A stretch of DNA of 64,000 nucleotides from Limnephilus marmoratus (lineage: Eukaryota; Arthropoda; Insecta; Trichoptera; Limnephilidae), in assembly GCA_917880885.1 (NCBI GenBank), contig OU862907.1:69373072-69437071 (forward strand), given 5' to 3'. This document shows positions 44,044 to 54,501 of this stretch, piece after piece. Position numbers and translations under genes: made by a program. Each line of letters starts with the position of its first letter. The stretch's first letter is position 1. Below the pieces are notes generated by a model. That model did not search any database and was not told where the DNA came from. It was given only the letters and a program-made list of their open reading frames with translations.

Positions 44044-44458
44044 GACCTCCGTAGTTCAGTGGGTAAGACTCTTGACTCACAATCCGGAGGTCGCGGGTTC
44101 GAACCCGGAATGCGCAAATAAATTTTATTTGATTAATTTGTGTTATTTCACAATTAATTCATATAAAATAATATATAGTAGGTATATTTGTGGCATGTTC
44201 CAGAGTGGAAGATACTATCAGTATCGCCCTGGTGTAAGACCACCATTCAGAATTGAAACGTTGCTTGAAAATGGCTTTAGCCGTGTTTGGTGACCAGATC
44301 TGAATAGCCAGGTACTTCCCAACCTTCCGCTTCCCCACCTCCTTCCCCTCCCCAATACCTTCAGCCTCACAACATACCCCAATTGGGGATGCCATAGTCT
44401 CACTGGCTCCAGACGGGAGCAGTTGAGATTCTTGTGCGGTATTCACTGTAAAAACCAA
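44044..44458 (+). mobile_element. SINE-1, full-length copy
   Basis: The tRNA-like head at 44044-44120 has A box TAGTTCAGTGGGTAAG and B box GGTTCGAACCC (44096-44106). The body follows with TTGTGTTATTTCACAATTAA, CAGAGTGGAAGATACTATC, CCTGGTGTAAGACCACC, GCTTTAGCCGTGTTTGGTG and CAATTGGGGATGCCATAG. It ends GTGCGGTATTCACTGTAAAAA. Length is about 415 bp. The head keeps the tRNA-like order but its arms do not pair as a functional tRNA. The minus-strand frames here are SINE artefacts. Confidence 0.88.
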
Positions 44459-44937
44459 ACGTAATGTTTTCCAAAATCAAACACTGGATCACACGATATT
44501 ATTTATCAAAGGAAGCGGCCATCGGTTCCTTTTGGCTTTCACGGATTCAAAACGTTGACTTGTGCCTACAAATTAATTTTTATTCATCCAGTGACTTTCG
44601 ACTCAATGAAGCTTTTAGTTAGAGAAAAAATGAGTAGGTACCTACGAGACAAATTAATTTCTGCAAACATTCTAATAATTGATGTTGTACATACAAAGGA
44701 AGAAAACTCTACTATTAGGGAACTTTATTAAAATCGGCGAAGCCCATCGACAAGCCGCTTGAAGGGCCAAAAGGCCGGCCAGGGCAACGAAAGCGAGTTT
44801 TCGTCTGGTTTAATATAAAGGGAGACAAGAACTTCTATAAGACCTTCTATGAGTTATTCCTAAATATTAACAAATTAGCCTGTGGAGCTATAATACCCCT
44901 TTACCTTGCATTCATTGGATGAATAAGGATTCTTATA

Positions 44938-45190
44938 ATAACAGAAAATGTTTGGCTTCATTCTAATAAATTCCAAAGGCTTTAGGAAAATATATCAACT
45001 TTTTACCATAATTTTGTGTGCATTATTAGTCCGAAATCAAGACGAATATAACTCCTCCATCTGGTCCCCTCAATTTAAAATATGTTCAGATTTAATCGAA
45101 AAAATCTGAAGACACATTAATTGATTAATTGAGCAAAAAAGTTCAAAATAAATTCCGAAGGCGTTAATTTTCAACTCGGCACTCCTTTCT
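44938..45190 (+). pseudogene. LINE-A fragment (post-polymerase region)
   Basis: MFGFILINSKGFRKIYQL, then CALLVRNQDEYNSSIWSPQF and KICSDLIEKI. It parallels 21815-22000 of the LINE-A copy there. Both ends are missing. Confidence 0.7.
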
Positions 45191-46559
45191 GTTACTTAGG
45201 AAAATTGAAAAATGATTTGAAAATTTTTCATAAAAATATTTAAAGATATTTATATTTTGGTTTTTGTTTTTTTGAAGTTTGGAAAATTTTTACTTGAAAA
45301 ACTTTTGATCCTGGAAAATTTAATTTTTCTAAAAAAATTTCTTTCGAATAATCTTTAGAGAAATATGTCAGAAAAAAGATCTGGATTTTTTTAAAGACAT
45401 TCAGGTTTATTGTATTTTATGAAGTTTCTAACTATTTCATGAAGGGAAATTTTTATTTTTTGATAAAATTTTTCAGAAAAATTATAAAATCGGAAATTTC
45501 ATCTCGGAAAATTTATTATTTAGATTTTTTTTCCAAGAAAAATTCTTTCTGGTAATATTGGAAAACCAGAATTTTTTGCTAGCAAAATTGACTATTGATA
45601 TACAATTATGCGCAGAATTAATAAAACGTCATTTAAAAAAGAATAAAACGCAATCACATCAATACGGTCTTTTTTGTTGGCATCATTGGATCAGCCTTCT
45701 GACGTCATGGTAAACAAAAAGACAAAATTGTTTTCGACTGTACAAGACAACTTTTTGTTTTGATCTTATTAAATAATGTATCATTTTTAGTTCTGACACA
45801 ACTGAAACTTAATTTGAGCGACTTTTAGATTTGTAATTTATTTAACGGACGTAGGATATTTTGATAGAAAATTGATAAGAGTTTGGAAATGGCTGTGGGT
45901 GTACACCATGGTACAATTTAATAACAATAGTGTTTAAAAAAATTGGTGCTACACTGATTACTGAACTGTCGAACGAATAAAACGTTGTGCGTTGTGACGT
46001 CACACCAGACACGTCATATATTGCGTGTGAAAAAAGGAAAATTGTTTTAACTATGAAAAGTAAGATTAAAACAAATATGTTTGCTGGTATGTAGGTAATG
46101 CTGGTATGTAATGTTGCAGACGAGTCTGCCGTAGTTTTTAGCTCAAAATGATGTAAGCTATTCTAAAATAGGTGTTTTACAGGATGTATTATTTTTCACA
46201 ATTAATAATTAAATTATTTTCTCCTTAGGAGAAGACCAGAAGAAGTATCCGGCTACTAATTTCCAGACAACTGTGAAGGTAACTAATTTAATTTAATTAA
46301 TATTTATTGACACCCTTTTGGACTTTCACAAATCTATTTATAAATGGATCACAAATACAATATTGGATTGAGTCACCGATATAATATTGTATTTGTAATC
46401 CTTTCTTGGAAGTTTTGCTTACAAACAAAACTATTAATCTATACTTATGTTGCTTTTTTAAAGTTTCTTTATTCTTTGAATTGTTCGTTACATGAATTGG
46501 GGATTTTTCGACCACCATACTAGGCACATGCATGTGTTGTGGTAGTCAAATCATGCCTG
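45191..46559. other. AT-rich stretch, nothing firmly recognised
   Basis: Degenerate (GAAAATTT)-rich sequence to about 45570 may be an old simple repeat. AGGAGAAGACCAGAAG near 46228 lies in no recognisable frame. No gene is supported. Confidence 0.35.
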
Positions 46560-46808
46560 TGTTATGCATAAGTATGTGCTTGCGCTAACAATTAATTCTT
46601 CTTCATATTTTAATGTTTTTTTAAAGGGTTTTTTCTTATTATTATACTGTCGCACTCTGTGAAAGAGCAGATTTTGAATTCTTTTAATTATCACCTTAAT
46701 ATCTTTATCCAAGATATTAATAACATCGTTTATATAGTGTAAAAATAAAATTGGGTCCATATAAGACCCTTGTGGTATACCACTTGTAGTTACATATTGG
46801 TTATTATA
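46560..46808 (-). pseudogene. LINE-A fragment, 3' side of a split copy
   Basis: On the minus strand: NNQYVTTSGIPQGS, then YMDPILFLHYINDVINILD, diverging after KDIKV before the FADD box. Its upstream part lies 4.8 kb away at 51605-51700. The junction codons join in frame when the intervening TIR element and one TAT are removed. Confidence 0.8.
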
Positions 46809-47444
46809 CAAGGTGTCCGGAAACTCGTAGTACAAGCGAGAAACTGGGGAATCCTCATCACATTTGGAGTCGATTTTGTGGTATATTTTTTTTTGATTTG
46901 AGCTTTCGTTTTCGAGTAAATCGAGTCAGAAGTTGATTTTTTTTTTGGTCAAATTCTTATAAATTATTACTGACGATCATAGTACCTAACTAATAAAAAT
47001 TAATTAAAAGAAAACACACAAAGAAATTCGGATTTAGAGCATTATTTTGAAATTAACCACAATTTTATTCCGTGTAGTACGGTCGTTTCACGGTTAAAAA
47101 CAGCTGTTCATTATTTTCGCGCTTCCAAGTCAAATTGCAAAGCGAAATTTGCTGTCCCTTTCTGCGCTCGTTTCGATCAACACATTAGAAGGGGTAAGCT
47201 ACTAAGCCGAAAGGCTTGGCCTTGAACTGTGTGAACTTGCGAACCAAATTCTGTACCCAAAGCATAAAGAAGCAAGTCCAAAAAGGTAAATGTTCAGGAG
47301 ATGTTGTATGATAGATAACAAAAAAATAATTATTAAATCAATTAGTTTTGTTTTAAAAAGGAGCAAGTGAAACGAAATTTTTAAAGTAAAGCCTTTAAAA
47401 ATAATTGTTTAAAAAAAAACGCTGACTTGAGTCAACTTTTCAAT

Positions 47445-47778
47445 TTGGGAGGCGGGAATGGGTACCGCCGCCCCGGGAACCTTTATTGGATAACCAACAC
47501 CTCTGCCATAGGTCACCCCAAGTGGTTCGCTACGTTTGGTGATTTAGCAGGGGTGCCGGGTTCATGGGTGAGGTTTGCCTAGGTCTTGCAGGCGGATGAC
47601 CAGGACATGCTGAACCCTAGATTCCTACCCACCCCTTAAACCCTTTTCCTTCCCATAACTCTCCTCTCCTTCCCTTCCTTAAAAAAACCCTCCACACAGC
47701 ATCCCCAAAGATGACATAGGTCCCGAGGGAAATTATTTTCCTCAGGGCCTCCTGTGTGGAGCTCATAAAAAAAAAAAA
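47445..47778 (+). mobile_element. SINE-2 copy, near full-length
   Basis: Starts GGGAGGCGGGAATGGGTACC and continues ATTGGATAACCAACACCTC, GGTCACCCCAAGTGGTTCGC and GATTCCTACCCACCCC. It ends in the LINE-B tail: CCTCCACACAGCATCCCC, GATGACATAGG, the GAGGGAAATTATTTTCCTC stem-loop, TCCTGTGTGGAGCTCAT and 14 A. Confidence 0.8.
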
Positions 47779-48149
47779 AAACATGGACTTGAGTCCTCTG
47801 CCTCTAAATGAAGTGGACTATTTTGTTATGACATGTGTATTATAAAAAGGAATAAAGTCCAGGTACACCCTTCTGCTTCTAAGATAGTTGTTGTATCAAG
47901 TTGAAAATCGTATTTTTTCTTCATAATGGGACTTCCATCTTTCTGCCACTGATAAACATGATAATTTACTTCAAGTCTGCATCAAAAACTCATTTCTTCT
48001 AATTTCGGACTTGATTCCTTTTATCCTTGGAACGGAAATAAAAATGGTTGCTGTTGACATCAATGGACGCCATCAGCTACAGTCGTGTTCGAACCAATTT
48101 GAACAAGGTTTTTTTATTATTTTTTTTATAATGTAATAAAATTTATCAA

Positions 48150-48222
48150 TTTAGAAGGCGGGTATGGGTACCGCCACCGCGGGAACCATTTATTGGATAA
48201 CCAACACCTCTGCCGTAGGTGA
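48150..48222 (+). mobile_element. SINE-2 head fragment
   Basis: GAAGGCGGGTATGGGTACCG, CCGCGGGAACCATTTATTGG and ATAACCAACACCTCTGCC match the start of the 47445 copy. The sequence is lost at the satellite that follows. Confidence 0.7.
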
Positions 48223-48415
48223 CTCCAGATACTAATATCTACAGCCTGTATGTCGGACGAATATCTACAGCTCATATGTTGGACTAATATCTACGAACTT
48301 CAGAGTGTTGACTTATCTACAAAGCTAAGATCGGACGAATATCTATGACGGTCCCAGTGTTGACTAATATCTACAGAGCGTAGGTTGTACTAATATCTAC
48401 AGAGGGCAGCTGAGC
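48223..48415 (+). repeat. Degenerate satellite, ACTAATATCTACAG core
   Basis: (G)ACTAATATCTAC or ACGAATATCTAC recurs seven or so times at 25-35-bp intervals. Inverted copies (GTAGATATTCGT, ATAGATATTAGT) lie at 48795-48895, so the two blocks face each other across about 380 bp. Confidence 0.7.
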
Positions 48416-48794
48416 AAGAGGTTGTACGGAGAAGCTTAAATTACTTCAATTACGTAATTACTAATTACGGGAAGGCTTAATTGTTTAAAGTATATGAAGT
48501 TTTTGCATAATATTACGTATTTTGCTGTTTACGAGGACAATAATTTATTGAACAAACATGGAGGTCATAATACAAAGATATTTATTTATTTATTTATTTC
48601 GAAATACACGGCACCTCAACCTGAACTAACCTAACCTAACTCACATAGAAATAGTCATGGTAACAGACTACATAATTTAGAAGCACTCGAAATAAAGAAA
48701 GCTGTTAAAACAAAAACCCAAATCCATAATAATGAGCTAAATGTGTCCAATAGTTCGATATTAGGGGTTTTTACATACATAATTGCAAATCCAA

Positions 48795-48897
48795 CAAGCC
48801 AGTGCCGTAGATATTCGTCAACTTTGGTTCTCATAGATATTAGTCAGCAGTTTGAGCTGTAGATATTCGTACGCACTTTGGTTCTCATAGATATTAG
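48795..48897 (-). repeat. Inverted copies of the ACTAATATCTAC satellite
   Basis: CGTAGATATTCGTC, CATAGATATTAGTC, TGTAGATATTCGTA and CATAGATATTAGTT, with AACTTTGGTTCT between. These are reverse complements of 48223-48415. Confidence 0.7.
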
Positions 48898-48903
48898 TTC
48901 GAT

Positions 48904-50016
48904 TTTGCTGTTACATTGTCTACAATAATTAATGTCCAGTTAACTTCCGTCGTAACTTTGACCGTTTGTTTGTAATTCGTATGAAAAGGTAAATTTTTTT
49001 TGGCACGTAATTTTACTTTTTGTCACAGAACTTTTTACGCCGACATTTTATGAAAAAATATTTCCTACAAAAGTTTTAGCTCCTACAATAGTTGATAAAA
49101 GGCAGATCGGTCTGTAATTGCTCATCTCATTTTTGTCTCTTTTTTTAAATATCGGAAATTATTGACCAACCTTTCGAAGTCTTCATTTGACATCTTTGTT
49201 TGTGCGCTCAACCTTTGCTTTAAGTGTATTTGTGCGGATTTGGCGTAGAGCAAATGACCAGCAGCAAGCAAATACGGTATCATTTGCTTGACTGTATTAA
49301 TGTGCAAATTCCAATCGACGATTCTCTCCGCCAGAATAAAGTCTAGAACCAAATTCACCAATTTAAACTCTTGTAGCCACAGTTTTGAATTTCTACTAGT
49401 TTTAACCAAATCTTCACACACTTCTTCTAGTCTTGTCATTATTTCATTTGTTTTAGTGCACTAAATCTATGTGGAAATCGTGAACGTGAAATACTCGTAT
49501 TAGTGAGGGTTATTCATAATGGAGCTAGTTTATACTTCCATTCAATAAATAAAGTTATAGATTTTAAACTGAAATACTCTGGCATTTTTAGTTGCTGAAA
49601 CTTGAACTGATACCAGTAAGCATAATTTCACTTCTTCAGTAAAACCAAAATTTAAAACAATTGACAAAAAATACAATTAATGAGTATAAACATCATACAT
49701 GAGTAGTGCGGTAATGAATCGGCTGCCGCGGAGCGACGCAGAGATGGTGCACCAAGCATTCACGGTTGATATCTGGTGTTTTCTAGCCATAAAGTACACA
49801 TTAAAATATATAACTTTACAGCTCATAGAAAGGGCTACAATCTTTGTAGGAAACATTTTTTCATTAAATGTCGGCCTGAAAAGTTCTGTGACAAAATGTA
49901 AAATTGCATGCCAAAAAATATACAATGTTTTACCTTTTCATACGAATTACAAACAAACGGTAAAAGTTACGACGAAAGTTAACAAGATATTAAATGTAGA
50001 CAATGTTACAGCAAAG
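48904..50016. mobile_element. Fold-back element with about 185-bp arms around a small frame
   Basis: TTTGCTGTTACATTGTCTAC...TAACTTCCGTCGTAACTTTG...AATTCGTATGAAAAGGTAAA...GTCACAGAACTTTT...TATTTCCTACAAA (48904-49090) is inverted at 49830-50016. Between the arms is a 105-codon minus-strand frame. It lies inside the 46809-51604 element. Termini and target were not resolved. Confidence 0.75.
49122..49439 (-). CDS. Conserved repeat-associated protein fragment of unknown function
   Basis: 105 codons. The pattern SRNSKLWLQEFKLVNLVLDF, then ILAERIVDWNLHINTVKQM and IPYLLAAGHLLYAKSAQIHL resembles, from memory, a segment of uncharacterised proteins (RTSKLW...F(I/V)RAERTGxWxLHL...ML..FxAxGHxxYAKSA) that occur in many copies in arthropod, cnidarian and fish genomes. 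No catalytic motif is visible. It sits between the arms of a fold-back element, so it is probably transposon cargo or a captured exon rather than a host gene. Start and completeness are uncertain. It may be one piece of a longer decayed gene. Confidence 0.45.
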   Translation of the reverse strand: MTRLEEVCEDLVKTSRNSKLWLQEFKLVNLVLDFILAERIVDWNLHINTVKQMIPYLLAAGHLLYAKSAQIHLKQRLSAQTKMSNEDFERLVNNFRYLKKETKMR

Positions 50017-50224
50017 AGAATAAAAAAAAAATTCAACCCGATATGTTGTTTAGTAATCGAGATAGACGTGATTTACAAAACCCTTACACTTTTCATGTTT
50101 GGGCGGGCACAGGCGGGGAAGCAAGGGGCGTAGGAGGGGGGACTTTTGGCTAAACACTTGTCTAAATGTTAGTAGTCGATGGTGTTTCAATTGGTGTTCT
50201 ACGACTTAGGCTGACTGGACTATT

Positions 50225-50335
50225 AAAATCATATTCCACATCCATGGGAGGAATGAATTCATGCATCCGTCACTCCTGGATACACTGACTCTCAGATTCC
50301 TACCCATCCCTCATACCCTTGAAAGGTATACCTAT
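50225..50335 (+). mobile_element. SINE-2 middle fragment
   Basis: GGAATGAATTCATGCATCCG, TCACTCCTGGATACACTGAC and CTCAGATTCCTACCCATCCC match 28373-28440. No tail. Confidence 0.65.
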
Positions 50336-50339
50336 TTTT

Positions 50340-51540
50340 GTTTGATGTCCGCAATAATTAACTAATTAACTGCAACAATCATGTGAGATCAGTGGTGTAT
50401 ATGGGGTTCCAGGCTATCCCATCCCGCCCCATGCTATCCCATTACGCCCCCCCCCCCCTGTTGAGGTAAATATGATCGCGACAATACGCTGAAAAACTGT
50501 TCAAGATTTGGTGAGATTTGGCTGGACTCCCTCCCCCCATTTTGAGGTCACGTAATTAATGCCCCCTAAGTTAAACTCCCGAACAACATGAGCATTATTT
50601 TTGTATGTAAATGCACTCGTGAGTAACTTAACAAAAATGCAAATAAGACGTAAATTTAACCTAGGACTACAAAGGCCGATTAATTCTAAGTGATAAGTTA
50701 TAGGACAAAATTAAGTCGTACCGTATTTAAACTAGAAAGTTGGTTTCAAATTTCATATTATTGTTGAAAGTTATTGTTTTGATTAAAAGTGAAAAAATAA
50801 GTTAATAAACTAATAAAAAAATAAGTGAATTAAGAAAATAAAACAATACTCAGTCATAAATGTCGTAAGCGAGTTCAAAACTGCAAATTTGGAATGTTAA
50901 ATAAATTAAAAATAATATTCCCAGTGTTCACCGCAAATTGAACACTACTGCATGGGGAACACGATTCGACTGACCACCCAAGTCAATGGGACACGGGAAC
51001 ACCCGAATGCGGGAGAAATATTTGTTCATGTTTTTACGCAGTTTAGTATGTGATGTGTCTTGATTTCGTTGAGTCGACGTTGACATCCCTTTGTGTTTTC
51101 AAACTTTAAAAGTGAATAACGGTAATTAATTTCGCCGGTTTTTAACAAACTTTTGTGTTATTTTCATATTTAGAATATTGTGGATTAATGGAAGTTATAC
51201 CAACGCATGTTAATGCGTTTTTTGTGATGTACCAATGACATGTTTGTGTTTTTTGTGATATACCTACCTAGTGTTTTTGGATTAAGGAACGTTACAACAT
51301 GATGTAAGTTAGAACACACCTATGCTAATAATTTTTTACACTCGGCTTGTTCGTTGTGCGAATTGATCCAGTACTAAGTAAAGTACCTAGCGAGAGAGTT
51401 TTAGAGAGCGTCTTCCCTCTAAAATTACGAGATTTCCGTGTATCGGAAAAAATCTTTAACCCTCATTTAGCCGAATTTTTTTTTTTTTTTTTAAATTTTA
51501 AATGTAAAAATGCTTAAATTGAAAATCTTTATGTTTATTT
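50340..51540. other. Interior of the 4.8-kb element, nothing coding
   Basis: A CCCATTACG C-run motif at 50432-50460 resembles the GC-rich motif of 1715-1880. The rest is AT-rich without a supported frame. Confidence 0.4.
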
Positions 51541-51604
51541 GGGTTCTCTATGTGATGCAGGTTCACCAGTTTTCCGCTTGTACTACGAGTTTTCGGACAC
51601 CGTG

Positions 51605-51700
51605 ATATGTATTTGCGAACCAGTCCAATAGTTTCCCATCAATACCGAGCTTACATAGTAACAAGGAGAATATTATGGAATACTTTGTCAAAGGTATATT
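51605..51700 (-). pseudogene. LINE-A fragment, 5' side of the split copy
   Basis: The minus strand reads (degraded) AFDKVFHNILL then, one frame over, KLGIDGKLLDWFANTY, cut by the TIR element at ATA. It is nearly the same as IDGKLLDWFANYL at 21350-21390. Confidence 0.75.
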
Positions 51701-52445
51701 AATATGTGGAATCGGCTTGAGTTCTGTTAGATAATGCCATCGAAATATAATTTTGATAAAACGAGAGATTTGTTAGAGTTGATCTGTTCGTAATCCAAGT
51801 TTATTCGGAATAGTGAAATGGTTTAGGTGTGTATGGAGTAATTTTACCTAGTAATAGTTTTAAAAAAAGTTTCGATACTAAGGATAGCTATTTTTGTTTT
51901 TGTCTGGAGATTTAATCTTATTTTTTTGTAATTCTTGGGCATTAACTACCTATATAACAATTTCTAGACATTTTGTTTTGAAAAGTTTTATTTTCTAGTA
52001 CATTCGTTACTTTAAATTTTTAATTTTTTGCTACCAGTTTCGTCACTTCCGTGTCATTCACTAGCAAACTTAAAAATTTTATGCAAATACAAAACTATTA
52101 GATTTAATTGTGTGGGGGGGGGGGGAGTAGTGGGAGGTTGATTTTGGGGGAGGGGAAGAAAGTTATGAGGAGTCGACATTACATGGAAACATTGTTAATA
52201 AGGGCGATTTGCAGGGTAGGTACTATTATTTTATTAACTACATTGATTTTTGATGTCATTTTTTTGTTTATTTCCCATGCCTATGTATATGGTGCAACAA
52301 ATTAAAATATTTATTTTATATTGCAATGTTTTAACTTGGTTTTATCTTTGTTGAAGCTATAGCCTGCCTCTATTAAATGGTTAGTAAACTCGGAACAGTT
52401 AATTATTTCGGAGACAAAGTCATGTTCCAAATTACTTTACAAAGT

Positions 52446-52800
52446 GTATTTTTTTTACATTAGCTCCACACAGGAGGCCCTGAGGAAAATAATTCCCCTC
52501 AAGGCCTATGTCATCTTTGTAATGCTGTGTGGAGGGTCTTTTTAGGAAATATGAATCCATCCCTCTTACTGCGGTACAAGGCGATGTTCCTAGAGAGTAC
52601 CTACGGCTGGAACAGTCAAAGGGACTTCCTCAATCACTCTCTTCCAATATGGCCTACCACGCAGCTTGTGGACAGACGCATCCGCCGCCAATACCCATAC
52701 AAACCTTACCCCATGAACCCGGGCACCACTGCTAAGTCACCAAACGTAGCAAACCACTTGTGGTGACCTATGGCAGAGATGTTGGTTATCCACAAATAAA
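52446..52800 (-). mobile_element. SINE-2 copy, minus strand
   Basis: Minus strand: GGATAACCAACATCTCTGCC, ATAGGTCACCACAAGTGG, TTGGTGACTTAGCAGTGGTG, then CTCCACACAGCATTACAAAG, the stem-loop and CTCCTGTGTGGAGCTAATG. It is about 355 bp, with both ends recognisable. Confidence 0.78.
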
Positions 52801-52824
52801 TATGTAAAAACGGGATATAAGTAC

Positions 52825-52915
52825 ATATGTTGTGTATCTTTTAGGGAGTAATGTATGAGAAATCGTATCGAAAGCCTTTGCTAAGTCTAATAATACGAGT
52901 AGTACGATCTTTTTC
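52825..52915 (-). pseudogene. Non-LTR reverse transcriptase fragment (motif A only)
   Basis: The minus strand reads VLLDLAKAFDTISHTLL, the (L/T)DxxKAFDxxxHxxLL motif A of non-LTR reverse transcriptases. Only about 30 codons survive. The family is not clear; it differs from LINE-A and LINE-B at this motif. Confidence 0.6.
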
Positions 52916-52991
52916 TTTCCCCCATCTATATTTTCAGAAACATGTCTTGTAAGTTACGATACATGTGCAATTTTATGTACATACATAAGAC

Positions 52992-53520
52992 GGCCGGCGT
53001 AGTCCAGCGGTAAGGCTCTTGACTAGCACTCTGAAGGTCGCGGGATCGAACCCCGGCCGCGGCGTTGCAAATAAGTTTTATTTGTTTTTCTACCTCAATG
53101 TACACTCGTTAAGATTAGAAGTAAAAAAATAATATGCGTAAATTTAAAAAATGTAAAGGAAGTTGAAGACCTCTGTAGAAAGATTTGATATTACAAATAT
53201 TTAAAGAAAATAAATTAATTAATTTGTGTTATTTCACAATGTATTCATTTAAAATAATATATAGTATACTTGCGGCACGTTCCAGAGTGGAAGATACTCT
53301 CAGTATCGCCCTGGTGTAAGACCACAATTCAGAATTGAAACGTTGCTTGAAATGGCTTTAGCCGTGTTTGGTGACCAGATCTGAATAGCCAGGTACTTCC
53401 CCACCTTCCTCTTCCCTATCTCTTTTCCCTCCCCACTGCCTCCACATACCCCAATTGGGGATGCCATAGTTCCACTGGCTACAGACGGGGGCAGTTGGGA
53501 CTCTTGTGCGGTATTCATGT
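52992..53520 (+). mobile_element. SINE-1 copy with about 110-bp extra segment after the head
   Basis: The head GGCCGGCGTAGTCCAGCGG has B box GGATCGAACCC (53043-53053). It is then separated from the body (TTGTGTTATTTCACAATG at 53224) by sequence absent from other copies. The body continues to GTGCGGTATTCATGTAAAA. Either an insertion, or a head from a second tRNA-like SINE joined to the body. Confidence 0.75.
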
Positions 53521-53631
53521 AAAATTAAAAAATATATATTTATTTACCTTTATATAAATATATTGAGAACCTCTGAATTCTATTTTTAATTATAATTCAT
53601 TCTTTTAAAATTAAAAAAAAAATAAGATTAG

Positions 53632-53842
53632 AAACTTTCGCGGGCGTGCGCACAACGAATCACCAAAGTTTTATCACAATCGGATGAATGGTATAGGAAA
53701 TAATTTGATAACGCCACAGAATTATATAAAGGAAACATCACTTGTGTGCGCACAACGAATCACCAAAGTTTTATCACAATCGGATGGATGGCATATGAAA
53801 TAATTTGATAACGCCAGAGCTCATTATTATACAAATTATATT
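53632..53842 (+). repeat. Tandem repeat, 102-bp unit, two units
   Basis: GTGCGCACAACGAATCACC then AAAGTTTTATCACAATCGG at 53646 and 53748. The same family as 15115-15440. It is interrupted by the hAT element and resumes at 56269. Confidence 0.85.
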
Positions 53843-54059
53843 ATTTAGGACAGGGGTCACCAAATGGCGGACCGCGGTCCGGATCAGATACAAAATATTT
53901 GACACACGTAACTTGAGTAAGTAATTTGATAATTTTTCCAGCGCTTTGTCAATGCTGCCGTCGATTCGGCAAAGGAAAGGAAAGCTTGTATGGGAGCTCC
54001 TGACAGTAGTAAAAAGCTTTTTGCGAAAACTCGATCTTTCCAACATTGATCTTGATAAT

Positions 54060-54470
54060 TAACTAACTAACACTTCCCTAATTTTAAAATACAACGAGCT
54101 TGACGTCGGCCAATACAAAACCATCATTAAGGATCTTAAATCGGAATTCGAAAAGAGATTTATCAATTTTAGAAAATTGAGAATGTCGTCGACATCCCCA
54201 CCAACTAACACCAATAATAGGAAGTTTCTTATGAAGAGTTGTGGATAAATTTTGTTGGTGCTAATAAATACCCAGAATTAAAAAAATACCCTTGAAACTT
54301 CTCACTTTGTTTGGGTCAACACAAGTTAGTGAAGCAGCATTTTCCAAGATCAACTTCATTAAAAATAAATTCCGGAGCAGACTTACCGATGAACATCTCC
54401 AAGATTTAATGAATAGCTTGCACAAACTTTAGTCCAAACTTCGGACGGATTGCCTTCGAAGGCAAAAAAT
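54060..54470 (+). pseudogene. hAT transposase remnant (ZBED5/SCAND3-like C-terminus)
   Basis: KTIIKDLKSEFEKRFINFRKL, then after frame changes IPLKLLTLFGSTQVSEAAFS and KINFIKNKFRSRLTDEHLQD then LMNSLHKL. This is the C-terminal dimerisation block (ExAFSxMNxIKNKxRSRLTDEHLxxLL) of the ZBED5/SCAND3-type hAT transposases. At least two frameshifts and a stop make it inactive. Confidence 0.78.
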
Positions 54471-54501
54471 GTAATTCTTCTCATCAATATTGTAAATAAA
54501 C

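Larger units (their letters stand above)
46809..51604. mobile_element. 4.8-kb TIR element splitting a LINE-A copy, ATA target duplication
   Basis: The left end CAAGGTGTCCGGAAACTCG and the right end (minus strand) CACGGTGTCCGAAAACTCG continue as about 52-bp inverted termini (TAGTACAAGCG, AACTGG, CATCACAT) with six or so mismatches. ATA flanks both sides, and deleting the element with one copy restores the LINE-A frame (FANTY-NNQYV). The interior holds two SINE-2 copies, a satellite, and a fold-back element with a small frame. CAC-like ends with a 3-bp target suggest the CMC/EnSpm group. No transposase was identified. Confidence 0.75.

Noticed and set aside
44044..44120. Functional tRNA gene
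   Set aside because: The A and B boxes are present, but the acceptor and anticodon arms do not pair and the same head recurs attached to a SINE body.
44159..44458. Minus-strand 99-codon protein, and similar frames at 20117 and 53300
   Set aside because: All are the SINE-1 body read as protein. They recur only because the SINE does.
49699..50133. 144-codon plus-strand protein
   Set aside because: Most of it lies in the right arm of a fold-back element, and part of the same sequence in the left arm is not open.
52992..53070. Functional tRNA gene
   Set aside because: Same reason: it is a SINE head, with a matching inverted copy at 28106.
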